64,000 nt of DNA from JBBSOW01 sp038259365. Its GTDB lineage: Bacteria > Actinomycetota > Actinomycetes > Propionibacteriales > Propionibacteriaceae. Made by a program: the position numbers and the translations under genes. Positions 8,836 to 17,787 of the stretch are shown in pieces. The stretch is taken from the NCBI GenBank assembly GCA_038259365.1, contig JBBSOW010000002.1, positions 1-64,000 of the forward strand, given 5' to 3'. Positions within the stretch are counted from its first letter, which is position 1. Every line of letters begins with the position of its first letter. The notes below the pieces were generated by a model. It searched no databases. It saw only the letters and a list, made by a program, of their open reading frames with translations, and was not told where the DNA came from.

Positions 8836-9672
8836 CTAGTACCAGCCCGTCCCCTGCTTGAACGACCAGGCCTTGCAGGGACTGCCGTAGCGATCCTTGA
8901 TGTAGCCCAGCGACCACTTGATCTGCGTCGCCGGGTTGGTCTGCCAATCCGAGCCGGCGCTAGCCATCTTGGAGCCGGGCAGCGCCTGCGGGATGCCGTA
9001 GGCACCCGACGACGGGTTCTTGGCCTTGGGGTTCCAGCCGCTTTCCTGGGTGATGATCTTGTTGTAACAACTGAACTCCGAGGCCCCCCACCCGTAGCTA
9101 CCCTTCATCATCGAACGGGCCACCGCCTTGGGGCTGCCCGAAGGTGCCGACACCGACCCACCCGAGGAACTCGAACCCGACTCCGGACGCGCACCGGAGC
9201 CCGAGGAGCTCTTCGACTTCGCGGCTTTGGCGCGCTTCTTGGCGGCGGCCTCGCGGGCGTTGGCCGCCTCGCGGGCCCTCTCGGCTGCCGCCTTCTGCGC
9301 TGCCGCCTTCTTCTTGGCCGCCTTCTGCTGAGCCGCCTTCTGCTTAGCCGCCTTCTCGGCGGCCTGCTTCTTCAACACCTTGTTCTGCTGCTCGATGCTG
9401 GACACCTGCTCGCTGAGGGCCTCCGAGCGATCCGCCACGGTGGCCTGCAGTTCCTGAGCCCGGATTTCCTGCTCTGCCAAGGCTATCCGCCGGGTGTCGG
9501 TGCGCGAGGCGCGCTGGGATCGGTCCGCCGATTCCACCACGCTGGCGGTCTGCGGCACCGCCATGAGTCCGACATCGGGCATGGAGCGAACCAGGTCGAC
9601 GCCCGGGCGGGCGGCGGCGAGCAGGACCGTCACGGTGACGGCCCCGACGAGGATGCGCTGAGTTCGGTGCAT
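8836..9672 (-). CDS. Secreted transglycosylase-like protein with coiled-coil stalk
   Basis: 278-residue exported protein. Residues about 1-25 form a signal peptide or anchor; about 60-100 and 100-150 are coiled coil, the latter an Ala/Lys-rich run built from AAKKKAA-type units; a Ser/Gly linker follows (about 150-180). The C-terminal domain matches the lysozyme/transglycosylase-like fold in actinobacterial aggregation-promoting-factor-like and Rpf-related proteins (MMKGSYGWGASEFSCYNKI, ITQESGWNPKAKNPSSGAYG, WQTNPATQIKWSLGYI). ITQESGW holds the candidate catalytic Glu. It probably acts on peptidoglycan outside the cell. No c-di-AMP riboswitch fits in the 63 bp upstream. Confidence 0.85.
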   Translation of the reverse strand: MHRTQRILVGAVTVTVLLAAARPGVDLVRSMPDVGLMAVPQTASVVESADRSQRASRTDTRRIALAEQEIRAQELQATVADRSEALSEQVSSIEQQNKVLKKQAAEKAAKQKAAQQKAAKKKAAAQKAAAERAREAANAREAAAKKRAKAAKSKSSSGSGARPESGSSSSGGSVSAPSGSPKAVARSMMKGSYGWGASEFSCYNKIITQESGWNPKAKNPSSGAYGIPQALPGSKMASAGSDWQTNPATQIKWSLGYIKDRYGSPCKAWSFKQGTGWY

Positions 9673-9735
9673 AGGTCATCGAGCTTGTCACGCCACGCGT
9701 GCTCATCCAAATCCGGCGAAACACGCACCCCATGC

Positions 9736-11073
9736 CTAACCGAGCGGAGCCTCCTCCAGCAGATCGGTGACCAACGCGGCGATGGGCGAGCGCTCCGAGC
9801 GGGTGAGCGTGACGTGGGCGAACAGGGGATGGCCTTTGAGCTTTTCCACGACCGCGACCACACCGTCGTGGCGGCCCACTCGCAGATTGTCGCGCTGGGC
9901 CACGTCGTGGGTCAGGACGACGCGCGATCCCTGGCCGATGCGGCTGAGGACCGTGAGCAGCACGTTGCGTTCCAGCGATTGTGCCTCGTCGACGATGACG
10001 AAGGCGTCGTGCAGGGACCGGCCGCGGATATGGGTCAGCGGCAGCACCTCCAGCATGTCGCGCTCCAAGACCTCCTCGATGACGTTCTTGCCTGCCACCG
10101 TGCCGAGGGTGTCGAAGACCGCCTGCGCCCACGGCGACATCTTCTCGTTCTCCGAGCCGGGTAGGTAACCCAGCTCCTGGCCGCCGACCGCATAGAGGGG
10201 ACGAAAGACGATGACCTTGGAGTGCTGGCGCCGCTCCAGCACCGATTCCATTCCCGCGCACAGCGCGAGCGCCGATTTGCCGGTGCCGGCCCGCCCGCCC
10301 AGCGAGACGATGCCCACGTTGGGGTCGAGCAGCAGGTCCAGCGCGACGCGCTGTTCGGCCGAGCGGCCGCGCAGCCCGAACACCTCACGATCCTTGATCA
10401 ACTGCACCTGCTTGTTCGGCGTCACCCGCCCCAGCGCGGTGGCTCCCCCGCCCAATAGGACCACGCCGCTGTGGCACGGCAGGTCCCGGGCGTCGTCATG
10501 CTCGAGCACACCGTCGGCGTACAACTCGTCGATGTCGGCCCTCGCCACGTGGAGCTCGCGCATCCCCGTCCAGCCGGAATCCACCGGTAGCTCGGCGCGG
10601 TACTCCTCTGCGCTCAGCGCCACCGAGGCGGCCTTGACGCGCATCGGCAGATCCTTCGAGACGAGCACGACGTCGCGGCCCTCGGCGCGATAGTTCAGCG
10701 CCACCGCGAGGATGCGGGAATCGTTGTCCCCCAGCCGGAAGCCCGCCGGCAGTACCGCAGGATCGGTGTGGTTCAACTCCACGTGGACCGTGCCGCCGTC
10801 CTCGTTCACCGGGATCGGCGCGTCCAGGCGGTGGTGGGCCACGCGCAGATCGTCGAGGAACCGCAAGGCCGAGCGGGCGAAATAACCGAGCTCTGGGTGA
10901 TCGCGCTTGGCCTCGAGTTCGGCGACGACGACCACCGGGACGACCACGTCGTGTTCGGCGAAGCGCGAGAGGGCGCTCGGATCGCTCAGGAGCACCGAGG
11001 TGTCCACCACGAAGGTCTTGCGGATGGCATCGTCGAGGGGGGCTTCAGCGATGTGAGCCGGCTGAGGAGTCAC
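9736..11073 (-). CDS. PIN domain plus PhoH-type ATPase
   Basis: 445-residue cytosolic fusion. Residues about 20-150 form a PIN ribonuclease-like domain (KTFVVDTSVLLSDPSAL, VVAELEAKRDH, GDNDSRILAVAL, VLVSKD with acidic metal ligands). Residues about 235-440 form the PhoH ATPase (Walker A GRAGTGKSALAL, Walker B FVIVDEAQSLERN, then LTHDVAQRDN). This is the PhoH2 architecture, for which RNA helicase/RNase activity has been reported in mycobacteria (established knowledge, not shown here). It is transcribed away from the GH31 gene. Confidence 0.95.
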   Translation of the reverse strand: MTPQPAHIAEAPLDDAIRKTFVVDTSVLLSDPSALSRFAEHDVVVPVVVVAELEAKRDHPELGYFARSALRFLDDLRVAHHRLDAPIPVNEDGGTVHVELNHTDPAVLPAGFRLGDNDSRILAVALNYRAEGRDVVLVSKDLPMRVKAASVALSAEEYRAELPVDSGWTGMRELHVARADIDELYADGVLEHDDARDLPCHSGVVLLGGGATALGRVTPNKQVQLIKDREVFGLRGRSAEQRVALDLLLDPNVGIVSLGGRAGTGKSALALCAGMESVLERRQHSKVIVFRPLYAVGGQELGYLPGSENEKMSPWAQAVFDTLGTVAGKNVIEEVLERDMLEVLPLTHIRGRSLHDAFVIVDEAQSLERNVLLTVLSRIGQGSRVVLTHDVAQRDNLRVGRHDGVVAVVEKLKGHPLFAHVTLTRSERSPIAALVTDLLEEAPLG

Positions 11074-11348
11074 GGTGAGTCCTTATCCCAGGCCGCGCGT
11101 CACCAACGCCCGGCCCGCGTAGCTAGCTGGCGAGCCGGTGGTACAGCGATGACGAGGCCGGTCTGACGGGTCTGTCCCGCCGCCCTCGTCGCGGGGCCCG
11201 GACGAGCCCACGGGTGGTGAAAATCATCGACGTTCCTCCGGCCGGGCAGCTTCCCCACTGCCCTTACCGGCCAGGATAGGCCGTCCCGAAAGCTCCGAGG
11301 CGACAACACGCCGTCCCCCGGAGCAAACTGACCCCTAGGCTGGTGCCC
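11074..11348. other. Divergent intergenic region, 275 bp
   Basis: This stretch separates the PIN-PhoH gene (minus) from the GH31 gene (plus) and should contain both promoters. Neither strand shows a convincing coding frame. Several weak inverted repeats (for example ctccg...cggag around 11300-11325) are within chance for this base composition. No riboswitch or tRNA was recognised. Confidence 0.6.
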
Positions 11349-13718
11349 ATGCTGCCGGATCGTTTTGCCTACGAGACCCATCCGCTCCCCGATCCCGCCG
11401 CGGTGGTGGGCGGTGAGGGCAAGAACTATCGGATCACCGTCTTGACCTCGCAGCTACTGCGCCTGGAGTACTCCCCCGACAAGGTGTTCGAGGATCGCGC
11501 CACCCAGCTCGCGCTACGCCGCGAGTTCGACGTGCCCGAGTTCGAGGTCTTCGACAACGCCGATCTGCTGGAGCTGCACACCGAGCACCTGCACCTACGC
11601 TACGACCGCGGCCCCTTCTCCCCTTCCGGCATGAGCGTGCAGGTGAAGGGAAACGTCAGCAACTACCACAGCATCTGGCGCTACGACACCGCGCCGGACT
11701 CCTTCGCTGGGCTCCCGAGCAATCTCAAGGGCACCGCTCGCACGCTCGACGGGGTCGACGGCCCGGTCCCGCTGGCCGACGGGTTGATGAGCATGCACGG
11801 CTACTCCCACATCGACGATTCCCACACGTTGGCGCTCGGCGAGGACGGTTGGGTGGCGCCCCGGCGCGAGGGCAACATAGACCTGTACGTGCTGGCTCAC
11901 GGGCACGATTACCGGGCCGCCCTGGCCGACTTCTACGCCCTCTCCGGCCCCCAACCCATGCTGCCGCGCTACGCGATGGGCAACTGGTGGAGCCGCTACC
12001 ACCCCTACAGCGAGGGAAGCTACAAGGAGCTGGTGAGGCGCTTCGAGACCGACGACCTGCCGTTCTCCGTGGCGGTCATCGACATGGATTGGCACCGGGT
12101 GCACGACGTCGACCCCAAGTACGGCTCGGGTTGGACCGGCTACACCTGGAACCGCGAGCTGTTTCCCGATCCCGAAGGCTTCCTGGGCTGGCTGCACGAG
12201 CGCGGCCTGCAGGTGAGCCTGAACGATCATCCCGCCGACGGTGTGCGCGCCTTCGAGGACAACTATGCCGCGCTGGCCCAGGCCATGGGCGTTGACCCTG
12301 CCAGCGAGCTGGCAATCGACTTCGACGTGAGCAGCTCCGAGTTCTTGATGAACTGCTTCGAGTTCATCCACCACCGGCTCGAGGAACAGGGAGTGGACTT
12401 CTGGTGGATCGATTGGCAGTCGGGTTCCACCAGCAAGATTCCCGGCCTCGATCCCCTGTGGATGTTGAACCACTACCACTTCCTGGACAGCTCGTGGCGG
12501 GGGCGCCGCCCGCTCACCTTCTCCCGCTACGCCGGCCTCGGCTCGCACCGCTACCCGGTCGGCTTCTCCGGCGACGCGGTCATGAGCTGGGAGTCCCTGA
12601 ACTTCCAGCCGTACTTCACCGCCACCGCCGCCAACGTGGGCTACGGCTGGTGGAGCCACGACATCGGCGGACACATCTGGGGTGAGCACGACGAGGAACT
12701 CCAAGCCCGCTGGTACCAGTTCGGCGTGTTTTCCCCGATCAACCGGCTACACACCACCCTGGGTGAGTTCTACGGCCGCGAGCCCTGGCGCTACGGCCCC
12801 GAGATCGAGCGGGTGATGGGCGATTTCCTGCGATTCCGGCATCGTCTGGTTCCCTACCTCTACACGATGAACGAGTGCGCCCACCGGCTCGGAGAGCCCA
12901 TCGTCACCCCGCTGTACTACGACGAGCCAGAGCGCGCCCAGGCCTACGATTCGCCCAACGCCTACACCTTCGGCGCCGGGATATTGGCCGCCCCCATCAC
13001 CGCCCCAGCGCACCCCCGGCTCGGGCTGGGCCAATCGAGGTCGTGGATCCCCCGGGGCACCTGGTTCGACCTGTTCACCGGCCTCCGCTACGACGGTGGG
13101 CGCACCCAGACCTTCTACCGGCCGATCAGCCAGATCCCGGTGTTGGCCCGCGAAGGATCGATCCTGCCGCTGACCGGCGAAGGCGACCTCGGCGTGGAGA
13201 ACCCCGCCAGCCTCGAGTTGCGCATCTTCGGCGCCCAGCCCGGCGGCTTCGTGCTGTACGAGGACAACGACGCGTTCGAGCCGCGTACGCTGCGCACGCG
13301 GTTCGACTACGCCGCCGAGGGCTTCACGATCGGCGCCGCCGACGGCGAGCTGAACGTCAGCCCCGCGAGTCGGGAGTACACGCTGCGCTTCGTCGGGATC
13401 GAGCCCGTCGAGGTTCTCGAGGGTGACTCGAGCTACGACGAGCGATCCCGGACGCTGACGGTCCGGCTCGGCGACGTCGACACCGCTGCGGGCGCCTCGA
13501 TCGCCTTCGCCGCCCCGCCCGTTCTGGCCACGAACGAGATCGAGCGACGGGTGTTCGATCTCCTCGATCGCACCCAGATGGCGATCAAGACCAAGGAGGC
13601 CGTCTACGCCGTCGTCACCGAATCCCCTAACCCCGCGCGGGCGGTCAGCGGGCTGCAGTCTCTCGACCTCGATCCCGTGCTCTTCGGCGCGCTGACCGAG
13701 GTCTTGCTAGCCGGCTGA
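11349..13718 (+). CDS. Glycoside hydrolase family 31 (alpha-glucosidase/alpha-xylosidase-like)
   Basis: 789-residue retaining alpha-glycosidase. After an N-terminal beta-domain, the catalytic barrel carries AMGNWWSRYHPYS, VAVIDMDWHRVHDVDPKYGSGWTGYTWN and WWIDWQSG, whose Asp (near residue 357) matches the family nucleophile; FSRYAGLGSHRYPVGFSGD follows, with the acid/base Asp expected in this segment. C-terminal beta-domains extend to about 680, then a helical tail. There is no signal peptide, so it acts inside the cell on imported oligosaccharides. GTG 11343 is an alternative start. No transporter is adjacent; the sugar ABC genes are 35 kb away. Confidence 0.92.
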   Translation: MLPDRFAYETHPLPDPAAVVGGEGKNYRITVLTSQLLRLEYSPDKVFEDRATQLALRREFDVPEFEVFDNADLLELHTEHLHLRYDRGPFSPSGMSVQVKGNVSNYHSIWRYDTAPDSFAGLPSNLKGTARTLDGVDGPVPLADGLMSMHGYSHIDDSHTLALGEDGWVAPRREGNIDLYVLAHGHDYRAALADFYALSGPQPMLPRYAMGNWWSRYHPYSEGSYKELVRRFETDDLPFSVAVIDMDWHRVHDVDPKYGSGWTGYTWNRELFPDPEGFLGWLHERGLQVSLNDHPADGVRAFEDNYAALAQAMGVDPASELAIDFDVSSSEFLMNCFEFIHHRLEEQGVDFWWIDWQSGSTSKIPGLDPLWMLNHYHFLDSSWRGRRPLTFSRYAGLGSHRYPVGFSGDAVMSWESLNFQPYFTATAANVGYGWWSHDIGGHIWGEHDEELQARWYQFGVFSPINRLHTTLGEFYGREPWRYGPEIERVMGDFLRFRHRLVPYLYTMNECAHRLGEPIVTPLYYDEPERAQAYDSPNAYTFGAGILAAPITAPAHPRLGLGQSRSWIPRGTWFDLFTGLRYDGGRTQTFYRPISQIPVLAREGSILPLTGEGDLGVENPASLELRIFGAQPGGFVLYEDNDAFEPRTLRTRFDYAAEGFTIGAADGELNVSPASREYTLRFVGIEPVEVLEGDSSYDERSRTLTVRLGDVDTAAGASIAFAAPPVLATNEIERRVFDLLDRTQMAIKTKEAVYAVVTESPNPARAVSGLQSLDLDPVLFGALTEVLLAG

Positions 13719-13727
13719 AGCCGTGCG

Positions 13728-14537
13728 CTACGAGCCGAAGCGGCGTTCTCGTTCGGTGTAGGAACGCAGGGCGCGGATGAAATCCACCTTGCGAAAGTCG
13801 GGCCACAGGGCCTCGCAGAAGTAGAATTCGCTGTGCGCGGATTGCCACATCAAAAAGCCGCTGAGCCGTTGCTCCCCCGAGGTGCGGATGATGAGATCGG
13901 GATCGGGTTGCCCGCGCGTGTAGACGTGCTCGGAGATCTCGTCGATCTCCAGGGTCTTGGAGAGCTCCTCGATACTGACGCCCTCGCGGGCGCGCTCGGC
14001 CAGCAGCGAGCGGACGGCATCGCGCAGTTCGTGGCGCCCGCCGTAGGAGACCGCGATGTTGACGTGCATGCCGCGGTTGCCGCGGGTCCGTTCGGCGGCC
14101 GCCCCCAACCGTTCGGCGGTCGTGGCCGGCAGCAGATCGAACGCCCCCACCGGTTGAACCTTCCAGTGCCCCTTCTCGGACAGGTCGTCCACCATGTCCT
14201 CGATGACGCCCAGCAGGGGCGCGATGTCGTCGCCGTTGCGGGCGAAGTTGTCGGTGGACAGCACCCAAAGAGTGACGACCTTGATGCCCGCCTCGTCGCA
14301 CCACTGAACGAATTCCTTCAGCTTGGCGGCCCCGGCGCGGTAGCCGGTCAGCAACGACATGCCGGGCGCGTTCAACCGGGCCCAGCGACGGTTTCCGTCG
14401 GCCAACACGGCGATATGGCCCGGCAGCCGCTTGGTATCCAGTTCGGCCAGCAGCCGATGCTCGTAGGTGCTGTACAGCAGACCGGCCGGGTGGAGTCGGT
14501 CGAGCAACTCGCGCGCGCGACTCATCGAACCTGCCAT
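13728..14537 (-). CDS. cis-prenyltransferase, short-chain Z-isoprenyl diphosphate synthase-like
   Basis: 269-residue UPP-synthase-family enzyme that adds isopentenyl units in Z geometry to an allylic diphosphate, giving carriers for cell-wall synthesis. Conserved blocks: HIAVLADGNRRWAR (diphosphate-binding Asp and Arg), TLWVLSTDNFAR, VSYGGRHEL, and DLIIRTSGEQRLSGFLMWQSAHSE. The DGNRRWAR variant instead of the usual DGNGRWA resembles the mycobacterial Rv1086-type Z,E-farnesyl diphosphate synthase, and the neighbouring TrhA and DUF255 genes match that locus. Product chain length is inferred from this. ATG 14525 is an alternative start with a better GGCAGG ribosome site. Confidence 0.9.
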   Translation of the reverse strand: MAGSMSRARELLDRLHPAGLLYSTYEHRLLAELDTKRLPGHIAVLADGNRRWARLNAPGMSLLTGYRAGAAKLKEFVQWCDEAGIKVVTLWVLSTDNFARNGDDIAPLLGVIEDMVDDLSEKGHWKVQPVGAFDLLPATTAERLGAAAERTRGNRGMHVNIAVSYGGRHELRDAVRSLLAERAREGVSIEELSKTLEIDEISEHVYTRGQPDPDLIIRTSGEQRLSGFLMWQSAHSEFYFCEALWPDFRKVDFIRALRSYTERERRFGS

Positions 14538-14648
14538 GAGTTTCAGCCTAGCGGCGCGGGGTGGGCTTGAGGGTGGGGGCGGGCAGAATGTTGAACCGGG
14601 GTTGGTCTTTGCAGTAGAACTTGATCGAGTTCCAACCTCCGAACAGTG

Positions 14649-14679
14649 CCTACGCTTGAGTAACTTACGCTCGCGTAGG
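14649..14679. promoter_or_regulatory. Two abutting 16-bp operator-like palindromes
   Basis: CCTACGCTTGAGTAAC (14649-14664) and CTTACGCTCGCGTAGG (14664-14679) sit next to each other and fit one dyad consensus, CYTACGCTYGMGTARS. The outer arms CCTACGC and GCGTAGG are also perfect inverted repeats of each other. They lie 47 bp before the TrhA start and in the divergent region with the prenyltransferase. The size and spacing suit a TetR-family dimer pair; no such regulator is encoded nearby. Confidence 0.55.
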
Positions 14680-14725
14680 TACGCTGCTAGCCGAGGACAA
14701 TATCCCCAACTTTATAGGAGTGGCG

Positions 14726-15418
14726 ATGGGCCGCTGGGCCCCGATACGCGAGTACACCCCCGAGCCCCTGGCGGGTATCGCCCGGGAGATCAAACCCAAA
14801 CTGCGGGGTTGGCTGCACTTCGCCACCACGCCATTAGCGCTCGTCGCGGGCCTGATCTTGATCCTCGCGGCCCCGACCGCCCAGGGAAAGGTTGGCGGCG
14901 CGGTGTTTTTGGCCGCCTCCCTCCTGCTCTTCGGCGTCAGCGGGGTCTATCACCGCTTCTACTGGGGGACCCGCACCGAGGCCGTGTTGCGCCGGCTGGA
15001 TCACGCCAACATCTTCATCTTCATTGCCGCCACCTACACACCCCTGGCGCTGTTGCTCCTAACCGGGACCGCGCAGGTCGCGCTCCTCAGCATCGCCTGG
15101 GGTGCCGCGACGTTGGGGCTGCTGTTCCGGGTGTTGTGGCTCGGCGCGCCACGGTGGCTCTACACCGTGCTGTATCTCGCGATGGGTTGGGCCGCGCTGG
15201 GTTGGCTGAAGGACTTCTACGTCAACGGCGGGCCGCTGGTGTTCTCGCTCATCATCGCCGGCGGGCTGCTCTACAGCGGCGGGGCTATCATCTACGCCCG
15301 CAAGAGCCCCAACCCGAGCCCCCGCTGGTTCGGCTTCCACGAGATCTTCCACGCCGCCACCATCGGCGCCTTTCTCTGCCACTACACCGCCATCTCGTTG
15401 GCGACCTACTCCGCCTAG
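14726..15418 (+). CDS. Hemolysin III family / TrhA-like membrane protein
   Basis: 230-residue PAQR-superfamily membrane protein with seven predicted helices. Diagnostic features are the helix-1 region GWLHFATTPLALVAG, GVSGVYHRFYW with Ser/His, LDHANIFIFIAATYTPLAL, and FHEIFHAATIGAFLCHY; the conserved His and Asp residues form the putative metal site of the family. Related proteins affect membrane lipid homeostasis; true haemolysis is unlikely. ATG 14726 has an ATAGGAG ribosome site 5 bases away. It is convergent with the DUF255 gene and preceded by the dyads at 14649-14679. Confidence 0.93.
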   Translation: MGRWAPIREYTPEPLAGIAREIKPKLRGWLHFATTPLALVAGLILILAAPTAQGKVGGAVFLAASLLLFGVSGVYHRFYWGTRTEAVLRRLDHANIFIFIAATYTPLALLLLTGTAQVALLSIAWGAATLGLLFRVLWLGAPRWLYTVLYLAMGWAALGWLKDFYVNGGPLVFSLIIAGGLLYSGGAIIYARKSPNPSPRWFGFHEIFHAATIGAFLCHYTAISLATYSA

Positions 15419-15432
15419 CCAGCGCGAGTAAG

Positions 15433-17442
15433 TCAGCGTCGGCCGAGGAGCTGGCGTAGCTCCTCGACGGAGCCGACCGGGCGCGCGCAGGTGAAGTCTC
15501 GGCACACGTAAGCTTGCGGCCCATCCTCTCCGGCCCTTCGGTCCTTCAGCAGCGCCCAGCCGGGTCCTTCCGGAATCCCGGACACGACCGCCGAACCGCC
15601 CGGGGCGTGCCGCCACGCGACGCGCGTCAGCTCCGCTCTGGCCCGCCCCTGTTCCCCGACGATCGCGACCTCGACGGGGCCACCCCCGTCGGCGGCGGAA
15701 GAATCGGCGATGAGCCGCGCGAGGTCTCCACCGGCGAAGCGGGGCGCCCGGGTGAGGGTTTCGACGTCGTACCCCGATGCCGGGGCCGGTTTGCCCGGAT
15801 CGATGCGCGCCCGCAGCTCGAGCGCCGCCACGATGGCGGTGCGCCCCGACGGGGTCACGTTGTCGCCGATATCGGCCGGCCGCAGCCACAGCTGCTCGGC
15901 GTCGGCGGCCGTGTCGAACCACTTCTCGGTTTCGACGAACTGGGTCTGGGCCACCTCGATCAGGTCGTCGGCCCGGCCCAACCAGCTCGCGTCACCGGTG
16001 GCACAGGCCAGCGTGAGGTAGGCGTGCGCCAGGACCCCGTAGTCCTCCAGCACCCCGGCGTGCCCACCCGCCTGGTTGCCGAGCGAGCTGCGGCGCAGCC
16101 GACCCTCGATCCAGTGCCGGCTCCACAGCGTCTGAGCCAGCCCGGTGGCCGTGTCGAGCCAACCCTGCTCGTTGAGCAGCATGGCCCCCTCGGCCAGGCT
16201 GGTGATCAGCAGGCCGTTCCAGGCGGTAACGACCTTGTCGTCGCGGCTCGGGCGGGGACGCTCGGCGCGCGCGCGGAGCAGCCGCTGGCACACCAAGACG
16301 AAGCGCTCCGGTTCGGCGAGGGCACGTGCCCGGTCCCGCAGCTGCAGCGTCGAGGCCCCTTCTTCGAACGTGCCGGCCTCGGTGACCTCGAACAGCTCCG
16401 CGGCCCACCGCCCGTCGTCCACTCCCAGCGCCTCGACGAGCTGCTGGGGGGTCCACACGTAGAAGGCGCCCTCGACGACCTCCCCGCTCGCCTGATCGGC
16501 GCTGTCGGCGTCGAGGCTCGAGGCGTAACCGCCGTCGTCGGTGCGGAGCTCGGCGCCGAGCCAGGACACGATCCGGCGGGCCACCTCGGCGAAGCCGGCT
16601 TCGGGCCAGCGGACGGCGGCGCGGGCGTAACAGCCGAGCAGGAGCGCGTTGTCGTAGAGCATCTTCTCAAAGTGCGGCACCACCCATTGGCGATCGACGC
16701 TGTACCGGGCGAAGCCGCCCGCGAGCTGATCGTGGATGCCGCCCGCGGCCATCGCTGACAGGGTCGGCTCGATCAGCTCGGACCCCCGCGGGGCGTCGAA
16801 CAGCGCGTTCAGCACCAGCGTCGGCGGGAACTTGGGCGCGCCCCCGAAACCTCCCGCGCGGGAGTCGAAGTCGCGCCGAAGGGCGGAAACGGCGTCGTCG
16901 AGCAGCGCCTCGGTGTCGACCTCGTTCTCCAACGTGGCGGCGGTTTGCGCCGCCACGGCCTTGGTCAACTGCGCGACCTGGGTGGTCACGGCGTCCCGGC
17001 GTTGATCCCAGGCCTGGCTGATCGCGGCGACGACGTCGTCGAAGCCGGGCATGCCGCCCTTGGCGGTCGGCGGGAAGTAGGTGCCGGCCCAGAACGGTTC
17101 TTGATCCGGGGTGAGGAACACCGTCATCGGCCAGCCGCCGCGGCCGGTCATCGCCTGGGTGGCGGCCATGTAGATGGCATCGACGTCGGGTCGCTCCTCG
17201 CGGTCCACCTTCACGGCCACGAACGCGTCGTTGATCAACTCCGCTAGCCGAGCGTCCTCGAAGGTCTCGTGGGCCATCACGTGGCACCAGTGGCAGGCCG
17301 CGTACCCGACCGAGAGGAAGATGGGAACGTTGCGCTTCCTTGCCGCCGCGAACGCCTCGCTGCCCCACTCGTACCAGTCCACCGGATTGTCGGCGTGCTG
17401 AAGTAAATACGGGCTCGATGCGCTGGCGAGACGGTTGGTCAT
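15433..17442 (-). CDS. DUF255 thioredoxin-domain protein (YyaL/SPATA20-like)
   Basis: 669 residues. The N-terminal DUF255 thioredoxin fold (about 1-170) has the family signature SPYLLQHADNPVDWYEWG and the CxxC-type VGYAACHWCHVMAHETF, followed by VDREERPDVD and GGWPMTVFLTP. The remainder is an (alpha/alpha)6-type domain resembling sugar isomerases/hydrolases (GGFARYSVDRQWVVPHFEKMLYDNA). The role of the family is unknown. ATG 17442 was chosen over upstream codons because AGGAG lies 8 bases before it and MTNRLASASSPYLLQHA is the usual N terminus. Part of its CxxC coding region is repeated at 18874-18907. Confidence 0.93.
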   Translation of the reverse strand: MTNRLASASSPYLLQHADNPVDWYEWGSEAFAAARKRNVPIFLSVGYAACHWCHVMAHETFEDARLAELINDAFVAVKVDREERPDVDAIYMAATQAMTGRGGWPMTVFLTPDQEPFWAGTYFPPTAKGGMPGFDDVVAAISQAWDQRRDAVTTQVAQLTKAVAAQTAATLENEVDTEALLDDAVSALRRDFDSRAGGFGGAPKFPPTLVLNALFDAPRGSELIEPTLSAMAAGGIHDQLAGGFARYSVDRQWVVPHFEKMLYDNALLLGCYARAAVRWPEAGFAEVARRIVSWLGAELRTDDGGYASSLDADSADQASGEVVEGAFYVWTPQQLVEALGVDDGRWAAELFEVTEAGTFEEGASTLQLRDRARALAEPERFVLVCQRLLRARAERPRPSRDDKVVTAWNGLLITSLAEGAMLLNEQGWLDTATGLAQTLWSRHWIEGRLRRSSLGNQAGGHAGVLEDYGVLAHAYLTLACATGDASWLGRADDLIEVAQTQFVETEKWFDTAADAEQLWLRPADIGDNVTPSGRTAIVAALELRARIDPGKPAPASGYDVETLTRAPRFAGGDLARLIADSSAADGGGPVEVAIVGEQGRARAELTRVAWRHAPGGSAVVSGIPEGPGWALLKDRRAGEDGPQAYVCRDFTCARPVGSVEELRQLLGRR
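17281..17314. repeat. 34-bp direct repeat, copy 1 (inside DUF255 gene)
   Basis: This segment encodes SVGYAACHW, the thiol motif region of the DUF255 protein. It matches 18874-18907 at 31 of 34 positions in the same orientation. The three differences are single-base substitutions. The interval between the copies holds the rest of the DUF255 5' end and the broken Fic gene. Confidence 0.9.
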
Positions 17443-17787
17443 GACTATGACTCCTGATGAGCGGCGAGTGGTACACGAAGCAGTTTGGGGGGGCCGCCTA
17501 GAGCCGCCCACACTCACAGCCTAGGAGGCCGCTCGCACCTCGCAAGGTGCCAACGCTGCTCGACCCCGGGCAAGCCGGGCACGCGCGTGTTCCAGCGCAC
17601 CCAGCGACGAGGTATTTCCAACCGCGTCCGCGAGGACCCGGGGGGGCTAGCTCGCCCGGCATGCGCAGGCTCGGCCGACGGTTGGGTTGGCTGGCCCGTA
17701 GGGTCGATCCGGTGATGATGCGCTGTGCGTACGGCTCTCGCCCCCCGCTACCCGCAAGTTGTCGTGGGCGCTCGTAGCCGCCTTCGA
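17443..17787. other. Non-coding stretch, 345 bp
   Basis: Between the 5' end of the DUF255 gene and the 3' end of the Fic pseudogene, both on the minus strand. The open frames here have no family resemblance or ribosome site. A small hairpin (gcacc/ggtgc, 17535-17550) is too weak to call a terminator. It presumably holds the DUF255 promoter and may be scar DNA from the insertion. Confidence 0.5.

Noticed and set aside
9673..9735. c-di-AMP (ydaO-type) riboswitch before the transglycosylase-like gene
   Set aside because: Such riboswitches often precede actinobacterial cell-wall lytic genes, but only 63 bp separate it from the PhoH gene, too short for the element.
11349..13718. GH31 enzyme as the sulfoquinovosidase that would complete a sulfoquinovose pathway
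   Set aside because: It lies 47 kb from the isomerase, has its own context, and I cannot see the Arg/Trp-type sulfonate-binding motif expected of YihQ; the barrel motifs fit general alpha-glucosidase/xylosidase members.
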